From contig CAIIXF020000008.1 of assembly GCA_903813345.2 (NCBI GenBank), positions 35,426,867 through 35,490,866 of the forward strand: 64,000 nt of DNA, given 5' to 3'. A program made the position numbers and the translations under genes. Source of the DNA: Owenia fusiformis (lineage: Eukaryota > Annelida > Polychaeta > Sabellida > Oweniidae). Shown one piece after another: positions 57,601 to 57,918 of the stretch (within the stretch, counting starts at the first letter, position 1; each line of letters starts with the position of its first letter). The notes under the pieces are model-generated. The model had not been told where the DNA came from. It was given only the letters and a program-made list of their open reading frames with translations, and did not search any database.

Positions 57601-57918
57601 AACAAAATGGTTAGCTTACCATCGGTTTATAACAAAATTCAGCCATTCAGCCGATTCACTCCTCCCGAGTGCTTTCTTGCGGTGTAGTAAAACCTCATAA
57701 AATTTTAGATGTTCTTCTGTAAGGCGAAGCACTCTCGCCCACCATACTACGAAAACAACACCAACTAATCCAAAAATCCAGATGATCGAGAAAGAATATT
57801 CTCCAAGTTTCCATGCCATCAAAAGTGATAATCCAACAAATATGTAGATGAACAAAAGTTGGTTTTCTCGTCGCCGCTTCCTAGAATACTCCATTTCCAG
57901 ATCTAGTTTTTTACCCAT
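133..57918 (-). CDS. SMP + triple-C2 domain membrane tether (extended-synaptotagmin-like), whole gene, 18 coding exons
   Basis: Predicted ER-anchored lipid-transfer and tethering protein of 917 residues. Coding exons, 5' to 3' on the minus strand: 57918-57620, 35283-35198, 32538-32353, 29160-29106, 28728-28600, 27682-27489, 25546-25365, 23919-23822, 23339-23191, 22527-22421, 21355-21272, 17018-16929, 16629-16491, 16337-16260, 15984-15788, 2006-1917, 1196-1092, 618-133. All introns are GT-AG, all phases agree and the total is 2,754 nt. Domains: membrane hairpin about residues 21-63, SMP about 88-310, C2A 318-437, C2B 461-597, C2C 627-756, tail 757-917. C2B and C2C keep the calcium-site aspartates; C2A lacks them. 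The layout matches E-Syt2/3 and tricalbin/plant synaptotagmin families, which join ER to plasma membrane and move lipids through the SMP barrel. It may instead be a separate invertebrate SMP-C2 family, so I give no symbol. Alternative splicing is not excluded. Confidence 0.9.
619..1091. other. Intron 17 of the SMP-C2 gene
   Basis: Intron between coding exons 17 and 18. Begins (minus strand) with GTAAGA and ends with an A/T-rich acceptor region. I see no repeat or RNA gene in it. Confidence 0.7.
1092..1196 (-). CDS. SMP-C2 gene, coding exon 17 (end of C2C)
   Basis: 105 bp: DGPQWHTLQETKKGEILLSF then KVIQDEIDAAGEDAV. This is the 'w--L-----GeilL---v' last strand of C2C followed by an acidic stretch. 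Acceptor TTACACCAG, donor GTAAGA, phases 0 and 0. Confidence 0.9.
1715..1815. repeat. Truncated copy of the CAGGCCCGTAGCCAG MITE family
   Basis: The core (aatcacttaaaaagtgctca, then ggtgaaaaactgcatgattt, then a G-run) is nearly identical to the full copy at 32,574-32,749, but both termini are missing. Confidence 0.75.
1917..2006 (-). CDS. SMP-C2 gene, coding exon 16 (C2C calcium loop 3)
   Basis: 90 bp: KVWDKDFLITRDFMGSVKFT then YADIQEQSKK. It has the loop-3 'v-D-D----rDfmG' pattern, so C2C also keeps its aspartates. Acceptor TTTATTTCAG, donor GTATGG, phases 0 and 0. It is separated from exon 15 by a 13.8 kb intron containing the GPCR gene. Two degraded copies of its start lie upstream in the intron. 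Confidence 0.92.
1975..2250 (-). repeat. Three-copy tandem array built on the 3' splice site of coding exon 16
   Basis: Reading plus strand, the exon-16 start, acceptor and about 60 bp of intron (gtgatcaaaaagtccttgtc ... ctgaaataaaaaagcagatt) recur twice more, at about 2,071-2,150 and 2,151-2,245, with CTCTGAAATGAAAT and CTCTGAAAGGAAAT in place of the acceptor. Unit about 80-95 bp, strongly diverged, so this array is old. Confidence 0.75.
2251..3353. other. Intron 15, first repeat-poor part
   Basis: No gene seen. 2,300-2,345 contains a fragment (ccttgagcagagatcctaca) of the same dispersed family as 9,470-9,990. A perfect hairpin, CTTTCATACCAATCTGGTATGAAAG, lies near 2,676-2,700. Confidence 0.5.
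3355..3745. mobile_element. MITE, copy 1 of a TA-flanked family (AAGGACGATTCTCGGTTTGG termini)
   Basis: 391 bp bounded by inverted repeats AAGGACGATTCTCGGTTTGG and its complement, flanked by TA on both sides. The interior is an imperfect tandem duplication: two about 185-bp halves, each holding TTATCCCTGCTTC and TAATTTGGGTAATATTTCTA. A second copy is at 26,971-27,352. No ORF. Confidence 0.85.
3747..5295. other. Intron 15 stretch upstream of the GPCR
   Basis: AT-rich with no supported gene. It includes a foldback at about 4,553-4,785 (inverted CAGATTTGCACAAAAAGT arms, with inner TTAGTTGAGGGT arms at about 4,597 and 4,735), probably a small MITE. The proximal promoter and 5'UTR of the GPCR should lie in the last few hundred bases; I see no clear TATA or initiator. 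Confidence 0.5.
5296..8085 (+). CDS. Class A (rhodopsin-like) GPCR with a giant repeat-filled third intracellular loop
   Basis: Intronless, 929 residues, antisense inside an intron of the SMP-C2 gene. N-terminal glycosylation site NGT at 7-9; TM1 GN at 39-40; TM2 aspartate D67; TM3 cysteine C93; DRY at 117-119; TM5 about 186-211; TM6 with SWIPY about 859-863 (CWxP box with Ser for Cys); TM7 N902-P903-I-L-Y906; short tail. The usual TM4 tryptophan appears absent. Intracellular loop 3 runs from about 215 to 843, roughly 630 residues. About 480 of these (296-775) are a 60-bp, 20-residue tandem repeat with core TLDGSQN. The fold resembles invertebrate peptide or amine receptors, but I cannot name the ligand. 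An intact frame through all repeats argues that it is expressed. The reading frame opposite to the repeats is only a shadow. Confidence 0.93.
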   Translation: MELSGYNGTVISKYNTVYAEKNLITLIFMFLMLIIGTLGNLLVLIVYNFKTAKTTANCFSQTLAAVDFFSCLLVHPFIIDNLINMYNQIGAICKIFTFLNYTSLAVQTFLLLSIAIDRYYAVCQPLMSVRIRKKRMIILISVSTFVGTVICLPVIEIYGINTTATVVGDVQFHGRTCSTQLKHKSNVLVSIYNLCLMIVVFVTFIIMMFLYGKIARTAYLSSSRIGNSSNIRNKNQTKISLKKVTAQIQTSHCDGESCDEVVDHNSKLKFTDAIDKELSVHLGNGETSSTQAKAETSLKTHDVMKANSTTLDGSQNALAADSKIKNTLPKLDGSQNPLSVHSETQNPLPTLDGSQNPLPVHGETQNPLPTLDGSQNPLSVHSETQNPLPTLDGSQNPLPVHGETQNPLPTLDGSQNPLSVHSETQNPLPTLDGSQNALAGHSEIKNTLTTLDGSQNALAGHSEIKNTLTTLDGSQNALAGHSEIKNTLTTLDGSQNALAGHSEIKNTLTTLDGSQNALAGHSEIKNTLTTLDGSQNALAAHSDIKNTLTTLDGSQNALAGHSEIKNTLTTLDGSQNALAAHSDIKNTLTTLDGSQNALAAHSDIKNTLTTLDGSQNALAAHSDIKNTLTTLDGSQNALAAHSDIKNTLPTLDGSQNALAAHSDIKNTLPTLDGSQNALAAHSDIKNTLTTLDGSQNALAAHSDIKNTLPTLDGSQNALAAHSDIKNTLPTLDGSQNPLSVHGETQNPLPTLDGSQNPLPVHGEIKKHLPTLDESSTPFQKHDTQIQFKASDDIQIVNVNFDPKNIRNIPAENERSKSRQIKDPRTTENEITTNTTSNIKNSGLKATKILFLVTAIFLLSWIPYWVITIGELTNDESWHKKTELESPLQTLLCRFLHLNNAINPILYTVGHRHFVLDCKVCFRKIKSFLL
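6181..7620 (+). repeat. 60-bp coding minisatellite in the GPCR loop
   Basis: GATGGGTCACAA occurs 23 times at exactly 60-bp spacing with no indels; a last degenerate unit ends near 7,620. There are three variant classes: proline type (NPLPVHGETQ / NPLSVHSETQ, alternating as a 120-bp dimer in the 5' part and returning at the 3' end), glycine type (NALAGHSEIKNTLT) and alanine type (NALAAHSDIKNTLT/P). The ordering shows block-wise expansion from the inside. Confidence 0.97.
8102..8235. mobile_element. Short dispersed element, 'CACCACCT...GGTGGTGACA' family
   Basis: Directly after the GPCR stop. It contains TTGTTACAGATGCC, a short GCCAACCGC-type run, CCACAAAAAGTTTGAGACTA and GAGGTGACA. Related copies lie at 23,528-23,665 and 24,812-24,955, and a giant copy at 48,106-50,252. 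Ends are inverted (acCACCACCT / AGGTGGTga). Confidence 0.7.
8338..8500. mobile_element. MITE, pogo-like termini (GTAAAACCT...AGGTTTTA)
   Basis: Left end AGTAAAACCTGTACATAGAA, then GAACACCTC; right end complements to CATAAAACCTCTATAATT with GTAGAACAC; flanked by TA. Related pieces lie at 24,987-25,073 and near 27,737. The termini resemble pogo/Tc1-like MITEs; assignment to that group is inference. Confidence 0.6.
8504..11698. other. Intron 15 stretch between the two nested plus-strand ORFs
   Basis: No supported gene. 9,470-9,990 holds three diverged about 200-bp repeats with AATTTGAACCAAATCTGTCA. 10,785-10,998 and 10,999-11,178 are a direct duplication (shared GCATTTGCAAGTCAAACTGT and AACAGACAACTGGA). 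9,300-9,340 has a CRE-free palindrome ACGTGATGTATATCACG. Confidence 0.55.
11699..12244 (+). CDS. Possible intronless multi-pass membrane protein, 181 residues, unknown
   Basis: ATG follows a purine-poor leader (gagacagcATGG). I do not recognise the protein. Hydrophobic segments about 51-75, 81-104, 113-134 and 141-160 suggest four passes, with a polar N-terminus (MDQATERKIQQLLAG) and a basic C-terminus (KMHKDTNTGRKIQM). It is the longest unexplained open frame in the window, but AT-rich DNA readily yields hydrophobic frames and no introns, domain or codon evidence supports it. It could be a nested orphan gene, a decayed retrocopy or chance. Confidence 0.35.
   Translation: MDQATERKIQQLLAGLVLCTGISKPYLSAINSIYIYIEINWELFRTIDPTFKFILYFSFLSLHLILQAFILNFLFFNYHPGYLIFWLLIMLMDLLVNYYFSVLGIEKLLNYAEYNKFYLLFHTLVLVSASISHYHHCYPDGKIISHVLFILCITLYICMLKMHKDTNTGRKIQMFQSDLLW
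12245..13110. other. Intron 15 stretch, nothing recognised
   Basis: AT-rich. No open frame, RNA gene or repeat that I can support. Confidence 0.5.
13111..13548. mobile_element. Foldback element plus TTATATCAC-ended MITE
   Basis: 13,111-13,250 is a near-perfect hairpin: AACAAATATTTCACTCTAT ... ATAGAGTGAAATATTTGTT with CTTTCACAAG/CTTGTGAAAG and CCACGAAGC inside. It abuts a second unit bounded by TTATTATATCACTGTCTAGC (about 13,251) and GCTAGATAGTGATATAATAA (about 13,541), whose interior repeats ATATCGC(C/T)AGATAT(C)TC. Either one compound MITE or two side by side. Confidence 0.7.
13838..14092. repeat. 25-bp minisatellite, about 10 copies
   Basis: Unit GACAAATGATTATGTTGATATGCAT-like (25 bp; positions 13,863-13,887 show one unit). 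Copies are essentially identical, so the array is recently expanded or homogenised. No coding. Confidence 0.95.
14093..15400. other. Intron 15 stretch, nothing recognised
   Basis: AT-rich, no supported gene. About 15,340 has another fragment of the TTGAACCAAATCTG-type dispersed repeat. Confidence 0.5.
15408..15722. repeat. 23-bp minisatellite near the donor of coding exon 15
   Basis: About 13-14 copies of ATGAGTATCACGGATACATG plus TAT; variants CACGG/CATGG/CAAGG. Each unit contains the palindrome TACATGTA. It ends about 65 bp inside the intron from the exon-15 donor at 15,787. Confidence 0.93.
15788..15984 (-). CDS. SMP-C2 gene, coding exon 15 (start of C2C)
   Basis: 197 bp: GILEVGIIRARNLVSMDMNG, then FSDPFVEVAINDKKKYTSAV and LVPAWDE. 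A full C2 first half with loop-1 aspartates (SMD, FSDPF) and a lysine-rich beta-3/4 face typical of phosphoinositide contacts. Acceptor TTTATTTAG, donor GTATGT, phases 1 and 0. Confidence 0.93.
16260..16337 (-). CDS. SMP-C2 gene, coding exon 14 (C2B-C2C linker)
   Basis: 78 bp, serine-rich linker: APRMPSFRSTSSSPYGTLP. Acceptor TTTTTTCAG, donor G|GTATAA, phases 1 and 1. It could be a cassette exon: its length is a multiple of three and both phases are equal, so skipping would keep the frame. Confidence 0.85.
16491..16629 (-). CDS. SMP-C2 gene, coding exon 13 (end of C2B)
   Basis: 139 bp: HPLTLGYNMLAGKKSEKYMG then AITVSVIFRYVPSG, the final strands of a C2 domain ('w--L-----k-G-i-l---y-p'). Acceptor ATTTCTTTCAG, donor G|GTGTGT, phases 0 and 1. 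Confidence 0.9.
16929..17018 (-). CDS. SMP-C2 gene, coding exon 12 (C2B calcium loop 3)
   Basis: 90 bp: TLMSFIVYDWDGKGAGDDDF then LGSAYLPLSK. It carries the loop-3 'v-D-D----DDfLG' aspartates. With exon 10 the calcium site of C2B is complete. Acceptor GTTACTTTTCAG, donor GTGAGT, phases 0 and 0. The intron before it (4.25 kb) holds a LINE. Confidence 0.93.
17019..17435. other. Intron 11 stretch between coding exon 12 and the LINE
   Basis: No gene. Contains two TATGACGTCA CRE-type octamers (about 17,312 and 17,373) about 60 bp apart in a local duplication (TTGTTATGACGTCA), and a small hairpin around 17,130-17,175. Confidence 0.5.
17825..18199 (-). pseudogene. LINE RT thumb remnant, out of frame
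   Basis: Encodes VNYHKHLGVILDNHLDFKEH and later LERMYLSFILPKLEFGS, the usual post-YADD segment of non-LTR RTs. It is separated from the main frame by about 40 bp and a frame change. Its end (NQVPFITLLPS) also looks shifted relative to the family's ending. Confidence 0.8.
18241..20550 (-). CDS. LINE endonuclease-reverse transcriptase with N-terminal 2A-like motif
   Basis: 769 residues. Residues 11-43 are hydrophobic, like a signal sequence, followed by the 2A-like motif (46-53, DIEVNPGP). APE endonuclease motifs follow: LSCNINGK near 60, LINGDFNARS near 200 and GGSDHSTIV near 275. RT motifs: NYRPVTLLSNISKLFEK, GVFLDLESAFDKV, NSGVPQGSILGPILF and YIYADDTSIY near the end. The frame stops soon after YADD. 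The thumb region continues in another frame (17,825-18,199, YHKHLGVILDNHLDFKEHI), so this copy carries at least one frameshift and is probably inactive, though the long intact frame makes it young. Confidence 0.93.
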   Translation of the reverse strand: MSRHTVKPKSKLFLCIGTLFMVPGLASYLLLCSNVIIRLIIILANDIEVNPGPRYQETNILSCNINGKIADGENSPRFVELGLTAKLQNCQIISVCEAGKNLDLDKLMIDGFHKPYQPQNFQGRGILMYVDENLAFKPRDDLSTLNEIDWLEIVIEHKKILLGTCYRSPSKTLIGDIEQFNTLLEQSVETAMRERKYDMILINGDFNARSKFFYDHDIDNTAGTKLYETMTNLGFEQFIHEPTRITENSISCIDLIFSNSPGLMIGTEVLAPIGGSDHSTIVCNLQLATSKNQPKITTKTWQYKDCNQQALNNDINSVNWNNIINNGTIDESTLNFSSKLLSIFDHNIPHKIKVRKPKDLPWFNDEIKKAVNNRDKYYKKFKRNNTLDSKLKYKNKVEMLNNLINKAKLNHEQEICENLHTYSSGEHFYWSAIKKLLGNKFSFGIPTLRNSSLTNICSTDEEKRNEFLKLFVGKFHFDNTRDTNALPFFPNRTNNLLTCNLITPSEIRTLIADLDTSKSEGLDGITNKMLTMSILSIDKPLALLFNRILTENIFPRSWKDGIIIPIYKNKGDKSDITNYRPVTLLSNISKLFEKVVHQQMMKFLLDNKLLYENQSGFLPGHSTDSQLLSITNFIMNAFEDKADVRGVFLDLESAFDKVRHNLLIHKLNSYGFNDNLLKLMKSYLDNRRVCTRLNGSLSEFSEGNFINSGVPQGSILGPILFLLFINDLPEVIQSKCYIYADDTSIYVPVHKFENVLTSNTLLQHEKPKR
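20392..20415 (-). other. 2A-like ribosome-skipping motif in the LINE ORF
   Basis: Codons 46-53 read DIEVNPGP, an exact match to the D(V/I)ExNPGP consensus, preceded by LIIILAN. In known 2A sequences the ribosome skips the Gly-Pro bond (here G52/P53), releasing the upstream peptide. The released leader would be a 52-residue hydrophobic, signal-like peptide. Confidence 0.85.
20576..21271. other. Intron 11 stretch between the LINE and coding exon 11
   Basis: No gene I can support. Open frames on both strands are short and look like chance. TGATGTCATAA (20,584) and TGACGTCATAA (21,020) bracket about 450 bp and may mark the ends of an unrecognised insertion. Confidence 0.4.
21272..21355 (-). CDS. 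SMP-C2 gene, coding exon 11 (C2B)
   Basis: 84 bp: MKTTHYVPRTKSPVWNCETE then FFVEDVSK. Contains the C2 'T----t-nPvWne--eF-v' motif. Acceptor TTTGTTTCAG, donor GTAAGG, phases 0 and 0. Its first 47 bp plus the acceptor recur about ten times in a 68-bp array immediately upstream in the intron. Confidence 0.92.
21300..22062 (-). repeat. 68-bp tandem array containing the 3' splice site and first 47 bp of coding exon 11
   Basis: About 10-11 units. On the minus strand each reads ATTTTGTTTCAG, then ATGAAGACCACCCATTATGT, then an AGAACCAAGAGTCCTGTGTG-like end, then ATGACCTGTC. The unit nearest the gene is the true exon 11 start. In the other units the exon-like part runs into TGA after ...SPV, so use of any upstream acceptor would put a stop in frame. 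Confidence 0.93.
22421..22527 (-). CDS. SMP-C2 gene, coding exon 10 (start of C2B)
   Basis: 107 bp: SGVLYVCVHGAAGLLGLDQG then DTSDPYCIIFNNGKK. A textbook C2 start with loop-1 aspartates (GLD..., TSDPY). Acceptor GTATTCCAG, donor AAG|GTAATT, phases 1 and 0. Confidence 0.93.
22594..23081. mobile_element. TTAA-flanked MITE carrying a tRNA-like sequence
   Basis: 488 bp bounded by inverted repeats ACCTGCACATC(A/G)CTCC then AAAACGCAAT, with TTAA immediately outside both ends (22,590-22,593 and 23,082-23,085). TTAA duplications are typical of piggyBac and Kolobok groups; I cannot choose. No transposase frame. Confidence 0.88.
22871..22940 (+). pseudogene. tRNA-Val(AAC)-like pseudogene inside the MITE
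   Basis: A box TGGTCTAGCGGTAC, anticodon arm CTCGC-TTAACAC-GCGGG (anticodon AAC, Val), perfect B box GGTTCGAATCC, followed by a T-run Pol III terminator. The 3' acceptor GCATTCGCC has no partner in the 5' sequence (AACACGG), so the acceptor stem cannot form and the gene is unlikely to make a mature tRNA. Pol III transcription remains possible. Confidence 0.75.
23191..23339 (-). CDS. SMP-C2 gene, coding exon 9 (end of C2A + acidic linker)
   Basis: 149 bp, residues 410-460. GLVNMEVALEYTEMPP looks like the last C2A strand, followed by an acidic linker (HMEDDAITDEK) before C2B. Acceptor TTTTCCAG, donor G|GTGAAG, phases 2 and 1. Without the donor the frame would end 8 codons later, so a short read-through isoform ending inside the linker is conceivable. 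Confidence 0.8.
23528..23665. mobile_element. Short dispersed element, CACCACCT/GGTGGTGACA family, copy 2
   Basis: Contains ATATCACCACCTGGCACC, TTGTTACAGATGCCAAATGC, CCACAAAGTTTGAGACTATA and GATGGTGACATAAA. Same layout as 8,102-8,235. Confidence 0.7.
23822..23919 (-). CDS. SMP-C2 gene, coding exon 8 (C2A middle)
   Basis: 98 bp: LCVKVKSKRMLSTLTLAQFD then LPLTNYPLRQQQV, matching the 'l-v-V-s----s-lG---l-L--l' strands late in a C2 domain. Acceptor GATTTGTAG; donor AAGT|GTAAGT, chosen over the overlapping AA|GTGTAA because only it joins the next exon in frame. Phases 0 and 2. Confidence 0.82.
23922..24120 (-). repeat. About 27-bp tandem array abutting the acceptor of coding exon 8
   Basis: Units like ATCAAACACATGTTAAATTAGG, about 7-8 copies with drift, begin 3 bp from the acceptor AG. 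Unlike the arrays at exons 7 and 11, the exon itself is not included. Confidence 0.85.
24121..25364. other. Intron 7 stretch
   Basis: 24,420-24,620 has two CACGTG E-boxes, each within CCCCCACGTG or CCCCACGTGG, plus TGACGTCA and two TGACGTTA, perhaps a decayed inverted-repeat element. 24,812-24,955 is a third copy of the CACCACCT/GGTGGTGACA family. 24,987-25,140 is a pogo-like MITE (CAGTAAAACGTG, GGAACAC, GTGTTCCACTT). No gene. Confidence 0.6.
25365..25546 (-). CDS. SMP-C2 gene, coding exon 7 (start of C2A)
   Basis: 182 bp, residues 317-377. QGALKVTILN starts a C2 beta-sandwich, but the loop-1 'D--G-SDPY' calcium site is replaced by EGKKFLDDIHYCQLKLG and the second half is unusual (ENTSSAAADSSWASSHWFLV). 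C2A therefore probably does not bind calcium. Acceptor GAATTTCAG|GTCAAGG; donor CAG|GTATTT. The acceptor and first 31 nt of this exon form the unit of the large 37-bp array next to it. Confidence 0.88.
25510..26965 (-). repeat. 37-bp tandem array of the 3' splice site and first 31 bp of coding exon 7
   Basis: About 35-40 units. On the minus strand each reads CTGAATTTCAG|CTCAAGGTG followed by CATTAAAAGTGACAATA. The exon-proximal unit is the functional acceptor and exon start (TTTCAG|GTCAAGG). All other units share AGC in place of AGG after the CAG, so the array has been homogenised apart from the working copy. 37 is not a multiple of three, so a misplaced acceptor would shift the frame. Confidence 0.95.
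26971..27352. mobile_element. MITE, copy 2 of the AAGGACGATTCTCGG family
   Basis: Inverted ends AAGGACGATTCTCGGTTTGG; 382 bp; same internal two-fold duplication as the copy at 3,355-3,745. It sits at the far end of the 37-bp splice-site array. Confidence 0.85.
27489..27682 (-). CDS. SMP-C2 gene, coding exon 6 (SMP C-terminal half)
   Basis: 194 bp, residues 252-317. PDIWFNVRALKSIDLMEVP followed by a long helix (LKSWMHNLVMDSITSAL) then VDPGKVQM: the 'P-IDF-V---g-d-m-iP-l---i---I---i---lv-P' end of every SMP domain. Followed by a basic linker (TDTNKKK). Acceptor CTATTTTCAG, donor GTAAAC, phases 2 and 1. Confidence 0.92.
27683..28599. other. Intron 5
   Basis: 27,737-27,790 begins with CAGTAAAACCTCTATATCTG, a pogo-like MITE end. 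Otherwise AT-rich without a recognised feature. Confidence 0.5.
28600..28728 (-). CDS. SMP-C2 gene, coding exon 5 (SMP core)
   Basis: 129 bp, residues 209-252. Reads IEKLHLEGQLQLILHM and then PFPHISKASISFLEK, closely following the SMP consensus 'LEG-v-v-l-l---PFPhi--i-isFle-P'. The acceptor is TATATTTCAG|TATGGGG: the nearer AG at 28,708 puts the exon out of frame with a stop, so this upstream AG is needed. Donor GTAAGT. The exon start is itself the unit of a tandem array running into the intron. Confidence 0.9.
28717..28970 (-). repeat. About 22-bp tandem array on the 3' splice site of coding exon 5
   Basis: About 10-11 drifting units of GACATCCCCATACTGAAATA (plus strand), i.e. minus-strand TATTTCAG|TATGGGGATGTC, which is the acceptor and first 12 bp of exon 5. 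Several units keep TTTCAGTATGGG intact. Confidence 0.88.
29106..29160 (-). CDS. SMP-C2 gene, coding exon 4 (SMP, 55-bp microexon)
   Basis: Only 55 bp, encoding GVLSEDFVMVFNTRMSKK with partial codons at both ends (phase 1 in, phase 2 out). Acceptor AAATTCTAG, donor GTAAGT. Support comes from exact phase fit on both sides and from being the strand expected between exons 3 and 5 of an SMP fold. No similarity search was possible. Confidence 0.8.
29234..31953. mobile_element. 2.7-kb long-TIR element with subterminal tandem repeats
   Basis: Inverted termini TAGTAGATGGGTTAACT, with inverted similarity continuing for about 350 bp (GATGGCGCTTCATATTGGAA, TTTTTCAAAATGGC(C/T)GCC). Inside the left arm are about 5 direct repeats of about 170 bp, each with the AAATGGCNGCC motif, and a short ACAAAGATTGTATCTTTGC run at 30,215-30,320. 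No transposase frame, so probably non-autonomous; target duplication unclear. Confidence 0.82.
31954..32352. other. Intron 3 end
   Basis: Contains an inverted pair around CCCTCGGGAAATACA-type sequence (32,030-32,080, about 60 bp) but no gene. Confidence 0.4.
32353..32538 (-). CDS. SMP-C2 gene, coding exon 3 (SMP)
   Basis: 186 bp, residues 129-191. It reads DQVELDKFSLGEQTPYIKYV and continues to YQIGLVIDIG. This is the SMP region with the 'F-LG--P-I--V' strand and the 'W-D/Y--' beta strands. Acceptor CATTTCAG, donor GTAGGT, phases 1 and 1. A 176-bp MITE sits 35 bp upstream of the acceptor. Confidence 0.9.
32574..32749. mobile_element. MITE with CAGGCCCGTAGCCAGG termini and 5-bp TSD
   Basis: 176 bp with perfect inverted ends CAGGCCCGTAGCCAGG, flanked by GGAAA on both sides (32,569-32,573 and 32,750-32,754). 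Contains a G-run and GTGAAAAACTGCATGATTTT. Other copies: 60,411-60,584 (TSD GTAGT), 63,216-63,392 (degraded) and 1,715-1,815 (core only). Confidence 0.92.
32755..33565. other. Intron 2 stretch, nothing recognised
   Basis: AT-rich; no gene or clear repeat. Confidence 0.45.
33566..34172. mobile_element. MITE (AAAGGCAGAATCAGA termini) with internal foldback and 30-bp array
   Basis: Ends AAAGGCAGAATCAGA / TCTGATTCTCCCTTT. Inside, 33,630-33,925 is a foldback (AACAGCAGATTATATAAAAA vs its complement), and within that lie about 6 units of CATAAAATGGGACATCACTT (30 bp, 33,690-33,867). A related copy without the array is at 46,112-46,485. Confidence 0.8.
34505..34935. repeat. About 60-bp minisatellite of TTTGTCTAGTCATTG units
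   Basis: Irregular array of TTTGTCTAGTCATTGTTGA-type and TTCTTTAGATAAATCATTGT-type half-units, about 8 full periods with many small indels. No coding. Confidence 0.85.
35198..35283 (-). CDS. SMP-C2 gene, coding exon 2 (SMP)
   Basis: 86 bp. It completes the Trp codon of exon 1 and continues WVFSSPTIADLLKRHL, the helix that follows the first SMP segment. Acceptor CTTCTTTTCCAG, donor GTACGT, phases 2 to 1. The acceptor is fed by a GTACTTTC-type minisatellite that a 9.6 kb element interrupts 50 bp away. Confidence 0.88.
35284..35333 (-). repeat. Minisatellite at the acceptor of coding exon 2, left remnant
   Basis: AGAAAGTACAATTGGATAAC-type units run up to the acceptor. The array continues at 44,949-45,440, beyond the 9.6 kb insertion. 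Plus-strand GAAAGTAC becomes the GTACTTTC of the polypyrimidine tract. Confidence 0.8.
37300..39720. repeat. About 540-bp direct repeats inside the CACTGTG element
   Basis: TAATCCCTAAGTATTC-type boxes recur at about 37,330, 37,873, 38,912 and 39,457 (spacings near 540 or twice that). Each is followed by ATTAATCTCTACAG, TATTTATTTGATTGTATA and CCTCACATTTTTACTGTATTG. One unit (38,111-38,880) carries extra unrelated sequence. Confidence 0.8.
39730..42952. repeat. 154-bp satellite, about 21 copies, with paired TTTGGCGC boxes
   Basis: Unit period 153-156 bp: GTTCAATTTGGCGCATTAGT, then a second TTTGGCGC 24 bp on, then ATGATGTTCAAAGTACATCC, AAAGGTTAAACTTGGCTCAT, GACATAGTATGTGATGTGCT. Subfamilies differ (CATTATC vs CATTAGTGT; AGTTCATC vs ACTTCATC) in blocks, showing segmental amplification. 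The short open frames in it are by-products of the repeat. Confidence 0.95.
42953..43095. repeat. Inverted terminal unit of the 154-bp satellite
   Basis: After the last direct unit the sequence continues as the reverse complement of one unit (AACATCATAAATAACGTGCC, GCGCCAAATTGAACC, CATACTCATGAGC), ending near 43,095 with AGTTTAACC. Confidence 0.88.
43096..43958. other. Unique part of the CACTGTG element
   Basis: AT-rich; a (CAT)n run at 43,424-43,445. No frame resembling a transposase. Confidence 0.5.
44949..45440 (-). repeat. 22-24-bp minisatellite, right part of the exon-2 acceptor array
   Basis: About 20 units like GAAAGTACACTTGAATAATTA, decaying with distance. Same unit as at 35,284-35,333; the 9.6 kb element split the array. 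Confidence 0.88.
45441..46111. other. Intron 1 stretch, nothing recognised
   Basis: AT-rich, no supported gene or repeat. Confidence 0.45.
46112..46485. mobile_element. MITE copy related to 33,566-34,172
   Basis: Starts AGAGGTAGAATCAGATCTAT and ends AAATTCTCTCTTAAA; shares ATGTACAATTTGACC-type interior but lacks the 30-bp array. Confidence 0.65.
47390..48105. repeat. Subterminal repeats, left arm of the palindromic element
   Basis: GGTAAGTGTCAAAGACCATA recurs at about 47,397, 47,755 and 48,039, each followed by GATCAAAAGTGGGCGT and a CTCTATAAATACAGAGTTT box. G-runs (GGGGAGGGGGGGGG-like) lie between them. Mirror copies sit at 51,840-52,870 on the other arm. Confidence 0.85.
48170..50030. repeat. 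About 130-150-bp satellite dense in AGGTCA half-sites
   Basis: About 13 units: GTCAGATTTGAATTTCTGAG, AACATGTAGATGATTTTGAA, an A-run, GTCAATTTGAAGCAAGTTGA, then TGACCTTTTTTGACCT, TGACCTTGAGAAGGTCA and AGGTCATT(A/G)AAGGTCA. Units are over 90 percent alike by eye, with some 9-30-bp length changes in the TTTTGACC part. Confidence 0.95.
50093..50160. repeat. GC-rich 14-bp minisatellite
   Basis: GCCGGACGCCAACC repeated about 5 times, interrupted once by CACCAACC. It corresponds to the GATGCCAAC region of the shorter family members, expanded here. The most GC-rich spot of the satellite-bearing element. Confidence 0.85.
50530..51380 (-). pseudogene. Broken transposon-encoded protein fragments
   Basis: Three minus-strand fragments lie in order within the palindromic element: KKRFHDLIKHMKLKTIA (about 51,350-51,280), PVPWALGTLTG (about 51,150) and LALHTFTDE ... 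FLKGKGG (about 50,650-50,570). From memory, 'KR-KLKTF', 'GPVPWALATADG' and 'ALHAFTGCD...GKGK' occur in this order in a poorly characterised repeat-encoded protein common in marine invertebrates. That match was not checked. The coding is interrupted several times. Confidence 0.5.
51840..52870. repeat. Subterminal repeats, right arm of the palindromic element
   Basis: Mirror image of 47,390-48,105: three units with GGCGACGCCCACTTTTGATC-type boxes, C-runs and TATCTCAAAAGTCAA, in inverted orientation. Confidence 0.85.
53459..54155. mobile_element. piggyBac-like non-autonomous element with TTAA duplication
   Basis: 697 bp; left end CCTTTAGCAGACC, right end (complement) CCTTCTGCACTCC, TTAA at 53,455-53,458 and 54,156-54,159. 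It contains one short plus-strand frame, 53,720-53,818 (32 residues, NENVEEMDCDFELFRLLEAD), acidic like the N-terminus of piggyBac transposases. It reads as an internally deleted derivative. Termini match only 9 of 13 bases, so family is likely rather than sure. Confidence 0.72.
54412..55325. mobile_element. TA-flanked foldback element, Tc1/mariner-like termini
   Basis: 914 bp; ends CAGGGTGTTCAAAAAAACGC then AACCCAAGGAAAT, with the complement at the other end, and TA outside both (54,410-54,411; 55,326-55,327). Almost the whole element is an imperfect palindrome (CATGATG-CCTTGGACAC, CTTTACAGTCATGG in both arms). The left arm carries a partial duplication (54,425-54,540 repeated at 54,603-54,730). 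No transposase. Confidence 0.88.
55425..55995. repeat. About 22-bp minisatellite of TTGTATACTTCAATT units
   Basis: About 25 units such as AAAGGTTGTATACTTCAATT with frequent G/A and length changes. No coding. Confidence 0.88.
55996..57619. other. Intron 1 stretch next to coding exon 1
   Basis: No gene. 56,935-57,080 and 57,220-57,260 contain GTAAAACCT..GAAACACCTCTAT-type pieces of the pogo-like MITE family. Confidence 0.45.
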